NCBI GenBank assembly: GCA_030427255.1
Contig: JAUHWY010000002.1
Location: 124,001 to 188,000, forward strand
Source of the DNA: Bacteroidia bacterium
GTDB taxonomy: Bacteria; Bacteroidota; Bacteroidia; CAIKAF01
Reading direction: 5' to 3'
Length of the DNA: 64,000 bases
Shown here: one piece after another, positions 48,763 to 56,289 of the stretch
Numbering within the stretch: position 1 is the first letter of the stretch
Layout: each line of letters starts with the position of its first letter
Translations under genes and position numbers: made by a program
Notes under the pieces: model-generated
What the model saw: only the letters and a program-made list of their open reading frames with translations
Database searches by the model: none
Told to the model about the DNA's origin: nothing

Positions 48763-49486
48763 CCACTATTAAATTATGTCCTGTTATATAACTGCTTTCT
48801 TCTGATAGTAAGAATATTGCAGGGGCAGCTGCTTCATATGGAGTAGCTAACCTGCCTAAGGGTGTTATATTAGAGTAGCGTGCCACAAATTTAGGATTTT
48901 GCTTATCCAAAACACCGCCGGGGCTTACGCAATTAAATCGAATATTTTTCTGCCCATAAATGGATGCTAAATATTTTGTGGCGTTTATAATCCCCGCCTT
49001 GATTGGAGCATATGGAAATGGAACACCCATATTTAGGTCATTATACAAGTTGGGGTTTGGACCAAGAAATCCATAAATAGAGCTGTAATTTACCAAAGAG
49101 GCCTTTTGTTTCCTATTCGAAAAATAATCACCAAAAACTTTTGATATCCACGTGTAGCTATTGAGATGGAGGTTAAGGTTCTCAGAAAAAGAACCGTAGG
49201 AAATATTTGAAAGCGAAGCTCCCCAATCTTTAGTTCTTGGATAGCTACAATTTACTACACCAGATAGCTTAAATTCTGAAAAGTTTGTATGCAGGAAATC
49301 CTCAAAATTTTGGAATTGGGTTATGTCAAAAACTATTGAATGTAAGTTGGGATGGGTAATAGCGCTTTTTTCCAAATCTATACAAATTACAGTATGGCTC
49401 TTTGAAAGAAGAATATTAGTGATTTCTTTCCCGATTAGACCATTACCTCCAATTACTGCAAAAGTTGATGTGTTAGATTTCTCCAT
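48740..49486 (-). CDS. ptmA: PtmA-like short-chain dehydrogenase
   Basis: 248 residues. NAD binding VIGGNGLIGKEI, catalytic NYSSIYGF with the later YAPIKAGI (Tyr, Lys), and ending RFNCVSPGGVL, SSYITGHNLIVDGGYS. The unusual Ser-Ser-Ile-Tyr-Gly wording with the LNPNLYNDL insert is characteristic of PtmA, found with the legionaminic genes of Campylobacter. There PtmA works early in supply of the sugar precursor; the exact reaction is less sure. It follows LegF and PtmF-like genes in the same order as the ptm locus. Confidence 0.8.
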   Translation of the reverse strand: MEKSNTSTFAVIGGNGLIGKEITNILLSKSHTVICIDLEKSAITHPNLHSIVFDITQFQNFEDFLHTNFSEFKLSGVVNCSYPRTKDWGASLSNISYGSFSENLNLHLNSYTWISKVFGDYFSNRKQKASLVNYSSIYGFLGPNPNLYNDLNMGVPFPYAPIKAGIINATKYLASIYGQKNIRFNCVSPGGVLDKQNPKFVARYSNITPLGRLATPYEAAAPAIFLLSEESSYITGHNLIVDGGYSIR

Positions 49487-50360
49487 TGCAAACCTTTAAA
49501 ACCTTTATGCCGTCAAAAATAGTATTATTTGACTTCTGTTTTTTTGTAATAATATTTAGAAAGGTTGTCCATTGGCTAACATAAGTATCATTTATTGTTT
49601 CATTGAAAACTTCTATAAGAGTATCATTTAACTCTAATTGACCAGTTAATAAGTTAGCCTTCATTTGCCCTTTAGTTCCCAAAAGCTTCACTTCCCTTTT
49701 ATTTGTTTTGCTAAGGTAGCTTAAATTAATATTGACAGTCATTTTGTCGTGGTATAATAGATGATAAGAGGCAGTTTCAAACGAGTTAATTTCTAGCTCA
49801 CCCCAGTTTTCTAACGATGACATTACTTTGCAAGGCGTTCCAAATAGGAAATAAGCTAGGTCTATTTCATGTATTAGGTCTAAATGAACTCCACCACCTT
49901 TATTGCTATTGGCTGAATATGATTCCTTAAAATTTCCACTTCTCCATTCTGGTAAATAACTAAGGCACTCGAAATGCACAGACCAAATCTTACCAATAAT
50001 TCCTGACTCCAGAAGCTCTTTTAATTTTTGAATTATTTTAAGGTATCGAAGGTTACAACCCATCAATGTGTTGATGTTTTGTAAAGATTTTATTTGTTTG
50101 GGTGTGAATTTTGGAACGGTGTGGGAAACTGGTTTTTCAATAAATAAGTTATTAGTTAAATGAAGGTTATCAAGGATATGTTTGGTATGGAGGTAGGTGG
50201 GGGAACAAATTAAAACAGCATCATAAAAGTCTGTTTGACTTATCTGTTCCTTTTCACTCCTTGAGTCAATAATTTCAAAGGAAATTTTGGGATTTAAGCT
50301 TTTAAGTATTTCCATATGCTTTCGGGCTATCGACCCGTTTCCAATTGATTTAAACTTCAT
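49473..50360 (-). CDS. Gfo/Idh-like oxidoreductase (PtmF-like position)
   Basis: 295 residues. IGNGSIARKHMEIL at the N-terminus, DAVLICSPTYLHTKHI, NNLFIEKPVSH and GGGVHLDLIHEIDLAYFLFG (catalytic His and acidic residues). It overlaps LegF by 11 nt and the SDR by 14 nt. By position between the CMP-transferase and PtmA it corresponds to PtmF of the Campylobacter cluster; this assignment rests on gene order. Confidence 0.78.
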   Translation of the reverse strand: MKFKSIGNGSIARKHMEILKSLNPKISFEIIDSRSEKEQISQTDFYDAVLICSPTYLHTKHILDNLHLTNNLFIEKPVSHTVPKFTPKQIKSLQNINTLMGCNLRYLKIIQKLKELLESGIIGKIWSVHFECLSYLPEWRSGNFKESYSANSNKGGGVHLDLIHEIDLAYFLFGTPCKVMSSLENWGELEINSFETASYHLLYHDKMTVNINLSYLSKTNKREVKLLGTKGQMKANLLTGQLELNDTLIEVFNETINDTYVSQWTTFLNIITKKQKSNNTIFDGIKVLKVCNGEI

Positions 50361-51072
50361 ACCTTTTTTCTAGCTTAAATTTTACATAGAGATAATCTTC
50401 AATTGAGTCAATGTCAATGCATTTAGTTTTTTGGACTTTAATCGAAAAATTTGCATCGGTAACTTTTCTGTAGCCCATTTCAAAGAATTTTTTTCTGTAT
50501 ATATAAAATGCTGCGCTCAATTCATAAACATTGGGAGCATCTTGTCGCCGTAAATAGCCATCTGAATCTTTGCAAATTTTGTAAGTGTTTTCTGGCCCCT
50601 TCTCAACCATATTAAAATATGGGTTTTTAGTTGCGTGATTTACGCTCATAATTAGATCAAGGGATTTATCAGAGTCCAAAAGGTTTAAGGCGGATATTAT
50701 ATCCTCAACCTCGCGTTCAGGTGCAGTAACATCAAGGTCAATAACTGTATCGAAGATTAAGTTAGATTCTGCCTCACAGTATTGAATTAGATCATTTATT
50801 GCTTCAATTTTGCCTGACTGGTCGGAGGCTAGTTTTTGAGGCCTTGATCTCAGGAAATCTACACTACCATTGCCTTCATTTAGTATTTTGTCGTAGTCAC
50901 TAGAAAGGCCAATTAACACGTTAATTTTAGAGGTTTTTATTCTTTGGGCTAACTCTTTAGCATGATTTATCGTAATAACAACTAATGGCTTTTCATTGAT
51001 AAGTAGTAAATTTTTATTGGGAATACCCTTGGACCCTCCTCGAGCACAAATAGTTATTAATATATTTCTCAT
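50350..51072 (-). CDS. legF: CMP-legionaminic acid synthetase
   Basis: 240 residues. CMP-sialate synthetase signature ILITICARGGSKGIPNKN (residues 4-21), then DTVIDLDVTAPERE replacing the common QPTSPLR, and LRRQDAPNVYELSAAFYIYR. Activates the free nonulosonate with CTP. Closest known wording is PtmB/LegF rather than NeuA (inference from memory). Seven nt separate it from ptmE upstream. Confidence 0.88.
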   Translation of the reverse strand: MRNILITICARGGSKGIPNKNLLLINEKPLVVITINHAKELAQRIKTSKINVLIGLSSDYDKILNEGNGSVDFLRSRPQKLASDQSGKIEAINDLIQYCEAESNLIFDTVIDLDVTAPEREVEDIISALNLLDSDKSLDLIMSVNHATKNPYFNMVEKGPENTYKICKDSDGYLRRQDAPNVYELSAAFYIYRKKFFEMGYRKVTDANFSIKVQKTKCIDIDSIEDYLYVKFKLEKRYEV

Positions 51073-51078
51073 AATAAG

Positions 51079-52140
51079 TTATTTGAAGTTTACAGAATCA
51101 ATTATTTGATTAGCTTTATCATAGTCCATTGGATTCCCAATGTCTAGCCAGAAGTCTTTCATTTCGAATGGCGCAACTTTAAAACCATTTGAAAGACATT
51201 GCTCAATTAATTCGGTAGCATCTAAGTACTTAAAGCTGTTAGCAAGTTTCCTGACTCTTTCATTCATTAAGTAGATCCCCGCATTTGCCAGATATGTGTA
51301 AGTTGGCTTTTCGGATAAGCTGGTAATTAATCCGTTTTCTAAATCAAAAATCGCATATGGAACTTTTGTAGTGTAGGGAATAGCTGCGACTACTAAATCT
51401 AACCCTTTTTCCTTAAAGTAATCATAGAAGCCCCTGAAATCCAAATTGGTTAATAAATCACTATTCATTAAAATAGTGTCTTCATAATTTAGCTTTGCAT
51501 CAATAAGGTTCAAAGCTCCTGCTGTTCCTAATGGCTCCTCTTCCTTAATAAAGTTAAAATGTATATTTCCCTTGTACCTTTCTCTTAAGGATTTGATGAT
51601 TTTGTCTCCTAAATACCTGATTGATATATTATAATTATCTATCCCATGTTTATTCAACCAATCTATGTTATGACAAATAATTGGTTTTTCGCCAACTTTA
51701 AGTAAGGGCTTAGGTGTGGTTAATGTATAAGGGCGCAAGCGTGATCCTTTGCCTCCTGCCATTAATAGAACGTTTACAGGCAATATCGTTTTTGTAACAT
51801 TTAAATCAATTAGTTTAACTAAAAGCCTTTCATTATTCAATAAAGGTATAATAGTTATGTTTCTTTCCTTATAAGTTTCAAAGTCATTATAATAACTCTT
51901 TGAGCTAGTTTTAAGAAAGGCAAATTCTTTCTTCATAAAATCTTGTACTTTATCTTCAAGATTAAGGCCTGAAATTAAGCCTCTCCTTAAATCACCATCC
52001 GTTATTGACCCGATAATTTTGTTATTATGGCTATCCTTAACAAAGAGTACTAAAGCTTTCTTATTGGTGATCCTTTCTAATTGAATTAAGGCCTCTCTTG
52101 CCGTTCGATTAGTCCCTATAATATGATTATCAACAACCAT
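51079..52140 (-). CDS. ptmE: CBS-domain nucleotidyltransferase (glucosamine-1-phosphate guanylyltransferase, PtmE)
   Basis: 353 residues: two CBS motifs (about 10-118) and a nucleotidyltransferase domain with VLLMAGGKGSRLRPYTLTTP, KPLLKVGEKPI and DTILMNSDLLTNLDF. In Campylobacter this protein makes GDP-glucosamine, committing the sugar to the legionaminic pathway, the only common nonulosonate route that uses GDP- instead of UDP-linked precursors. Overlaps LegG by 11 nt. Its presence makes legionaminic acid more likely than pseudaminic acid or Neu5Ac. Confidence 0.88.
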   Translation of the reverse strand: MVVDNHIIGTNRTAREALIQLERITNKKALVLFVKDSHNNKIIGSITDGDLRRGLISGLNLEDKVQDFMKKEFAFLKTSSKSYYNDFETYKERNITIIPLLNNERLLVKLIDLNVTKTILPVNVLLMAGGKGSRLRPYTLTTPKPLLKVGEKPIICHNIDWLNKHGIDNYNISIRYLGDKIIKSLRERYKGNIHFNFIKEEEPLGTAGALNLIDAKLNYEDTILMNSDLLTNLDFRGFYDYFKEKGLDLVVAAIPYTTKVPYAIFDLENGLITSLSEKPTYTYLANAGIYLMNERVRKLANSFKYLDATELIEQCLSNGFKVAPFEMKDFWLDIGNPMDYDKANQIIDSVNFK

Positions 52141-53206
52141 GGTGTATCTTTTTTAGAACTTCAATTATTTTTTTACTCGCACTTTTGTCACCGTATGGGT
52201 GAGAATTCATACTTTGGCATGTGGGTGAATTCATTAGTTTTATAATGGTATTTTGGATGAGCGTGTGGTTAAACGGTAAGTTTATGACATTTTGTCCAAA
52301 AGGTCTTCCTTTTTGCCTAATACCTACGTTAATTACCCATTTATTAAAGGCTCCTGCTTCGATTATTCCACTTGAACTATTTCCAATGATTAAGGTTGCT
52401 TTTAAGAACTCTTCCGGATACTTAGAACCTAAGTTGGGTATTATTTGAACATGTTTTGGCCATTTAATTTTTTCGATAGTTTCAATGATTTCTTCTCGAC
52501 CATAATCAGAGTTCGGATAGGTTATGATACCTTTATAACCACTTTGTAAAATTGCTTCAAAGAAATCATTAATTTCTTCTTTTGTTTGATTAATATATGG
52601 GTGTAAAGTTGCAATAAAGCACTTTTCAACATCTCTTTTTTCTTGTGCTTGAGTGGCTATTCTATAGTTGTTAAGATACTCAATACCCAATGAACCAACT
52701 GGGTAAATATTTTCATTACTTCCTGTAATACAAGATATTCGTTTCCCAAACTCTTTTGTGCTTGGAAAATGTAAGCTTGATAACCTAGTTATGAAATCTC
52801 TATAATAATTGTCATACGATCCTGATGTAATTTCTCCTCCGTGAATATGAGCGATTTCAAAATTGGCTAATTTAAGTGCTAATGATGCAGCAAACATTTC
52901 GTATCGATCACCAAGTGAAATGATAATATCCCAATGTTTTGATTGAGTCTGGAGAAACTCATTGAACTTATTTAAAAAGAATGCAATCTTTAGGGAGTCA
53001 GTTTTTGAATCTAATTCATCATGCTTGGTGTGTATTGTTTGTAAGCTAATAGTTTTAAATTTTATATTTTCCCAACCTTCGAAAAGAAAATGATCTCCAA
53101 ATAGAATGATTGAGGCGTTTATCCATTCTTCATTCTCAAGGGATTTAAGTAATGGAGTATAAATGTTTATGTCGGCCCTGGATGAGCTTAATATTCCTAT
53201 ATTCAT
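52130..53206 (-). CDS. legG: GDP-sugar 2-epimerase, hydrolysing (LegG/NeuC type)
   Basis: 358 residues, GT-B fold. MNIGILSSSRADINIYTPLL, DIIISLGDRYEMFAASLAL, AHIHGGEITSGSYDNYYRD and IGNSSSGIIEAGAF are NeuC-family hallmarks. It releases NDP and inverts C2, giving the 6-deoxy-2,4-diamino-mannose substrate of LegI. Overlaps legI by 4 nt. Confidence 0.9.
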   Translation of the reverse strand: MNIGILSSSRADINIYTPLLKSLENEEWINASIILFGDHFLFEGWENIKFKTISLQTIHTKHDELDSKTDSLKIAFFLNKFNEFLQTQSKHWDIIISLGDRYEMFAASLALKLANFEIAHIHGGEITSGSYDNYYRDFITRLSSLHFPSTKEFGKRISCITGSNENIYPVGSLGIEYLNNYRIATQAQEKRDVEKCFIATLHPYINQTKEEINDFFEAILQSGYKGIITYPNSDYGREEIIETIEKIKWPKHVQIIPNLGSKYPEEFLKATLIIGNSSSGIIEAGAFNKWVINVGIRQKGRPFGQNVINLPFNHTLIQNTIIKLMNSPTCQSMNSHPYGDKSASKKIIEVLKKIHHGC

Positions 53207-54216
53207 TTAAATAGAGTTAGGTTTACGGGGGCATATTTCAAAACATCTTGTTTTAGAGTTTTGCCAATTAGCGACCAGTAAAGTGTTGGTGAAACTCCAT
53301 TCTGGGGACGACTGACTAGAATGTCAGCTTCAGAAATAACCTTTCCTTTAGGTATAGACTTTGAAAAGTAAAGGCCTTTTCTTGCATGGTTCATATTTTC
53401 TAATTCTGTTGGACTTGGTTTAATTGTTTGGTTACCCATTAATTGTTCTGCTAAACGAATTTTAGTGACGTAATCTTTTAATTCATTTGGCTCTAAAGAT
53501 GATTTATGGTCTGGTCCTTTTAATTCTCTGCTAAGAGTAAAGTGCTTTTCAACAATTGAAATGCCAATTGCAACAGCCATCATTACACTATGGTAACCTT
53601 GTGTATGGTCAGACAAACCTACTTGGCAGGGAAGTATTTCTTTTAACCTAACTAATTGAGAAAGATTGACTTCACTTGGAGGAGTTGGATAAGCCGTTGT
53701 GCACTGCAAAAATGTAGCTTTATTCGGTGCGAATTTCAGTTTATTAAATAAAAAGTCTGAGGTTTCAATTATTTCTTTTTCTGAGGTCATTCCGGTTGAT
53801 AAAATCAAATCAATGTTTTTTTCTGCGGCATGTTTTATGAGGTGAAAATTATTAAAATCTCCTGAAGATAGTTTGATTTTTTTAACACATATTGAATTAA
53901 GGAAATGAAGTGAATCAATGTCAAAGGGAGTTGATATGAATTCAATGTTTATGTTTTCACAATGCCTTTTAATTTCTTCAAAATCTTCAAATTTCAGCTC
54001 TAGACTTTTTAAAAGTTTAAATTGCGAACTTCGCCCAGTTTCTTTCTTTTGATAGGGTGCTGATAGGGCGTCCTTTAAGACTAAGTTTTCTGTTTTAAAG
54101 GTTTGAAATTTCACAGCATCCGAGCCGGCATCCTTTGCACAGTCAACGAGTTTTAAGGCGTTACTTAAACTCCCATTATGGTTGACACCTGCTTCAGCAA
54201 TTACAAATGTTTTCAT
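53203..54216 (-). CDS. legI: N,N'-diacetyllegionaminate synthase
   Basis: 337 residues. NeuB barrel: VIAEAGVNHNGSLSNALKLV, DAVKFQTFKTENLV, QVGLSDHTQGYHSVMMAVAI and VEKHFTLSRELKGPDHKSS; C-terminal SAF antifreeze domain from NHARKGLYFSKSIPKGKVI. Condenses the hexosamine with phosphoenolpyruvate to the nine-carbon acid. Between legC (10 nt) and legG (4-nt overlap), as in Campylobacter. Confidence 0.92.
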   Translation of the reverse strand: MKTFVIAEAGVNHNGSLSNALKLVDCAKDAGSDAVKFQTFKTENLVLKDALSAPYQKKETGRSSQFKLLKSLELKFEDFEEIKRHCENINIEFISTPFDIDSLHFLNSICVKKIKLSSGDFNNFHLIKHAAEKNIDLILSTGMTSEKEIIETSDFLFNKLKFAPNKATFLQCTTAYPTPPSEVNLSQLVRLKEILPCQVGLSDHTQGYHSVMMAVAIGISIVEKHFTLSRELKGPDHKSSLEPNELKDYVTKIRLAEQLMGNQTIKPSPTELENMNHARKGLYFSKSIPKGKVISEADILVSRPQNGVSPTLYWSLIGKTLKQDVLKYAPVNLTLFK

Positions 54217-54226
54217 TTTTTTACTT

Positions 54227-55393
54227 TTATCTTTTTACTGAACTTGGTAAATTCAATGCTACTTTTGATAATTGCATTGTGTTACTCAATTCTTGGAAGA
54301 TTAGACTCTTTTCTTTGACATACTTAAATGTATGCGCTGGTTGCCAAGGAGGGCGGACCATAATATTTGCATCGATACATGTTTTTATATTATGTGCTCT
54401 TTCTCTTTCATTTTCAAAAATAACGGTGTTGAGCCAGTAATTTGAAATTGTTCCTTCTTTCGCAGTTAAAACATAGCCTGGGAATTTTATTGCTTTAAGA
54501 GTTTCTAAGTAATATTTATGTAACTTCTGTTTTTCAGAAATCAGAAATGGTAGCTTTTTTAGTTGTGCTACCAATAAGGAAGCATTTAAATTTGGAAGTC
54601 TATAATTATATCCTAGTTGATCATGATAATATTCAACTGGATCTGGAAGTTTTGCTTGGTTTGACAAATGTTTGATTTTCTTGGCGGTTTCTTCATCCTT
54701 AGTTAATACCATTCCCCCTGAACCAGATGTAATGATTTTGTTACCGTTAAATGATAGAACGCCCATATCTCCAATGGTTCCTAGGTGTTGAGTGCCAATT
54801 TTTGATCCTAATGATTCTGCTGCATCTTCGATGAGTTTAATATTGTATTTATGACATAAATCCCTAATAAGGAAAGCGTCTCCAGGTATGCCAAAGCTAT
54901 ACATTGGGATGCAAGCTTTAATTATTTTATTTGTGGTTATGTGTTTTGTACCCTCTTCTGTAATAATGCATTCGGTTTCTAAGAATTCTTGTAGCTTTTC
55001 GGGTGAAAGGCATAAATTCTTCCAATCAATGTCAATAAACAATGGTGTAGCCTTGCAGTATAAGATAGAGTTAATCGTTGCAATAAATGTGAAGCTTTGA
55101 GTGAGTACAATATCACCTTCGGCAATATTCCCAGCAATCAATGATAAGTGTAACGCGGCTGTACCAGAGTAGACTGGTACGGCAAATGTTACATCGCAAT
55201 ACGTAGATAACATTGTAGCTGTCAGCTCCACATTGGGTCCAACGGAGGATACATAAGTAGATTCAATACAATTTATCAACTCATTCTCCTCGTCTTGGTT
55301 GAAGTAGGGTTCGTGGAGTAGAATCTGTTTATCCTCGCTAACCTGAAACCAATCTCTTATTACTTTAGGAAGTTTTATATTGTTAGATTCCAT
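54227..55393 (-). CDS. legC: PLP aminotransferase, LegC type
   Basis: 388 residues, DegT/DnrJ/EryC1 family. AVPVYSGTAALHLSL, DAAESLGSKIG, LSFNGNKIITSGSGGM with the internal aldimine Lys, and WLNTVIFENERE. The N-terminal HEPYFNQDEENELINCIEST and the length fit LegC, which aminates the 4-keto GDP-sugar. Overlaps the MptE-like gene by stop/start region (19 nt). Confidence 0.9.
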   Translation of the reverse strand: MESNNIKLPKVIRDWFQVSEDKQILLHEPYFNQDEENELINCIESTYVSSVGPNVELTATMLSTYCDVTFAVPVYSGTAALHLSLIAGNIAEGDIVLTQSFTFIATINSILYCKATPLFIDIDWKNLCLSPEKLQEFLETECIITEEGTKHITTNKIIKACIPMYSFGIPGDAFLIRDLCHKYNIKLIEDAAESLGSKIGTQHLGTIGDMGVLSFNGNKIITSGSGGMVLTKDEETAKKIKHLSNQAKLPDPVEYYHDQLGYNYRLPNLNASLLVAQLKKLPFLISEKQKLHKYYLETLKAIKFPGYVLTAKEGTISNYWLNTVIFENERERAHNIKTCIDANIMVRPPWQPAHTFKYVKEKSLIFQELSNTMQLSKVALNLPSSVKR

Positions 55394-56247
55394 TTTTCAT
55401 CTTTTGTGTAAGCATCTATATAAGAGTTCTGTGTTGTATTGATAACCACTGCCCCCTTCTTTTGAATGAGAATTTTTAAATCATGGTATCCTTTAAAGGT
55501 CAAATAAAGTTTTTTAAATTGCTCGTGAAGCAAAAAGTCAGTCCCATCAAGCTTTTCTACTGTGTTGTTTTTTGATTGCCAAAATGCATGTTTGTAGGAT
55601 GTTCTTAATCTATTATTGTCCAAAGAAATGTGTTTATGCCAGTCGTGATCAGTTCCAAATAGAAAGATTTGCTTAAACTTAAGCATAAGACTTAGGTAAA
55701 TCGCAGCAACTAGTGTGTTATGAATACGAGGTGTGCCCAATCCCTTGTTCCAGAAATAATAGTTTATTATTTCTGACCCATCTACAGGTACTTGGTTAAA
55801 GAATTTTATTTCTAGATTCGGATTTTGCGAAATCTCTTTAATAAAGTTTTTTTTAGTGGCAAGCTGTGGAAGAAAAATATACATTTTCCAAGTCACCTTC
55901 ATTAGGTTTTCGATAGTTTCCTTTTGGAGTTTTTGATATTTATCACTTACATTATCGGACCAGTATTCGTTGGCTTGTAACAAATGGATTTCAGGCTTCC
56001 ATCTCCAAAACGCATCCGCTTTATAGAATTGATTAATTGTTAGTAACTTTACTTTATGGCGATTCTCGTTTATTTTATTTTCTTGGTGTTTAAGTGAGGG
56101 CCCATTTCCCAATATGAATAATGGGCTTTGTGAGTGTTCAAACTCTTTACTTAGCTTTTCATAATTGTGCTTTGCGTATTTTTGCTTTGCTAAACACAAA
56201 ACTTTTAAAGCACTCAAAAAATCCTTGTGAACCATCTTTATCGCCAT
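55375..56247 (-). CDS. MptE/DUF115-like protein, candidate nonulosonate transferase
   Basis: 290 residues from ATG 56247 (MAIKMVHKDFLSAL), chosen because a TAATTTTG box ends 5 nt upstream of it; a longer ATG start at 56283 is in frame. Motifs LFILGNGPSLK and IFLFGTDHDWHKH are the nucleotide-binding blocks of the MptE-like/Maf (DUF115) family, many of which move nonulosonic acids onto proteins or glycans. The first gene of the nonulosonate operon, so a CMP-legionaminate transferase role is a reasonable inference; it is divergent. Confidence 0.62.
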   Translation of the reverse strand: MAIKMVHKDFLSALKVLCLAKQKYAKHNYEKLSKEFEHSQSPLFILGNGPSLKHQENKINENRHKVKLLTINQFYKADAFWRWKPEIHLLQANEYWSDNVSDKYQKLQKETIENLMKVTWKMYIFLPQLATKKNFIKEISQNPNLEIKFFNQVPVDGSEIINYYFWNKGLGTPRIHNTLVAAIYLSLMLKFKQIFLFGTDHDWHKHISLDNNRLRTSYKHAFWQSKNNTVEKLDGTDFLLHEQFKKLYLTFKGYHDLKILIQKKGAVVINTTQNSYIDAYTKDEKWNLTI

Positions 56248-56252
56248 CAAAG

Positions 56253-56260
56253 CAAAATTA
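56253..56260 (-). promoter_or_regulatory. -7 box of the nonulosonate operon
   Basis: TAATTTTG on the minus strand, 5 nt before the ATG at 56247. On the plus strand AATGTTTG at 56272-56279 is a one-mismatch candidate for the divergent histidine kinase. Confidence 0.55.
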
Positions 56261-56289
56261 GAAAGAATGTTTGGAAGGTTCATGTATTG

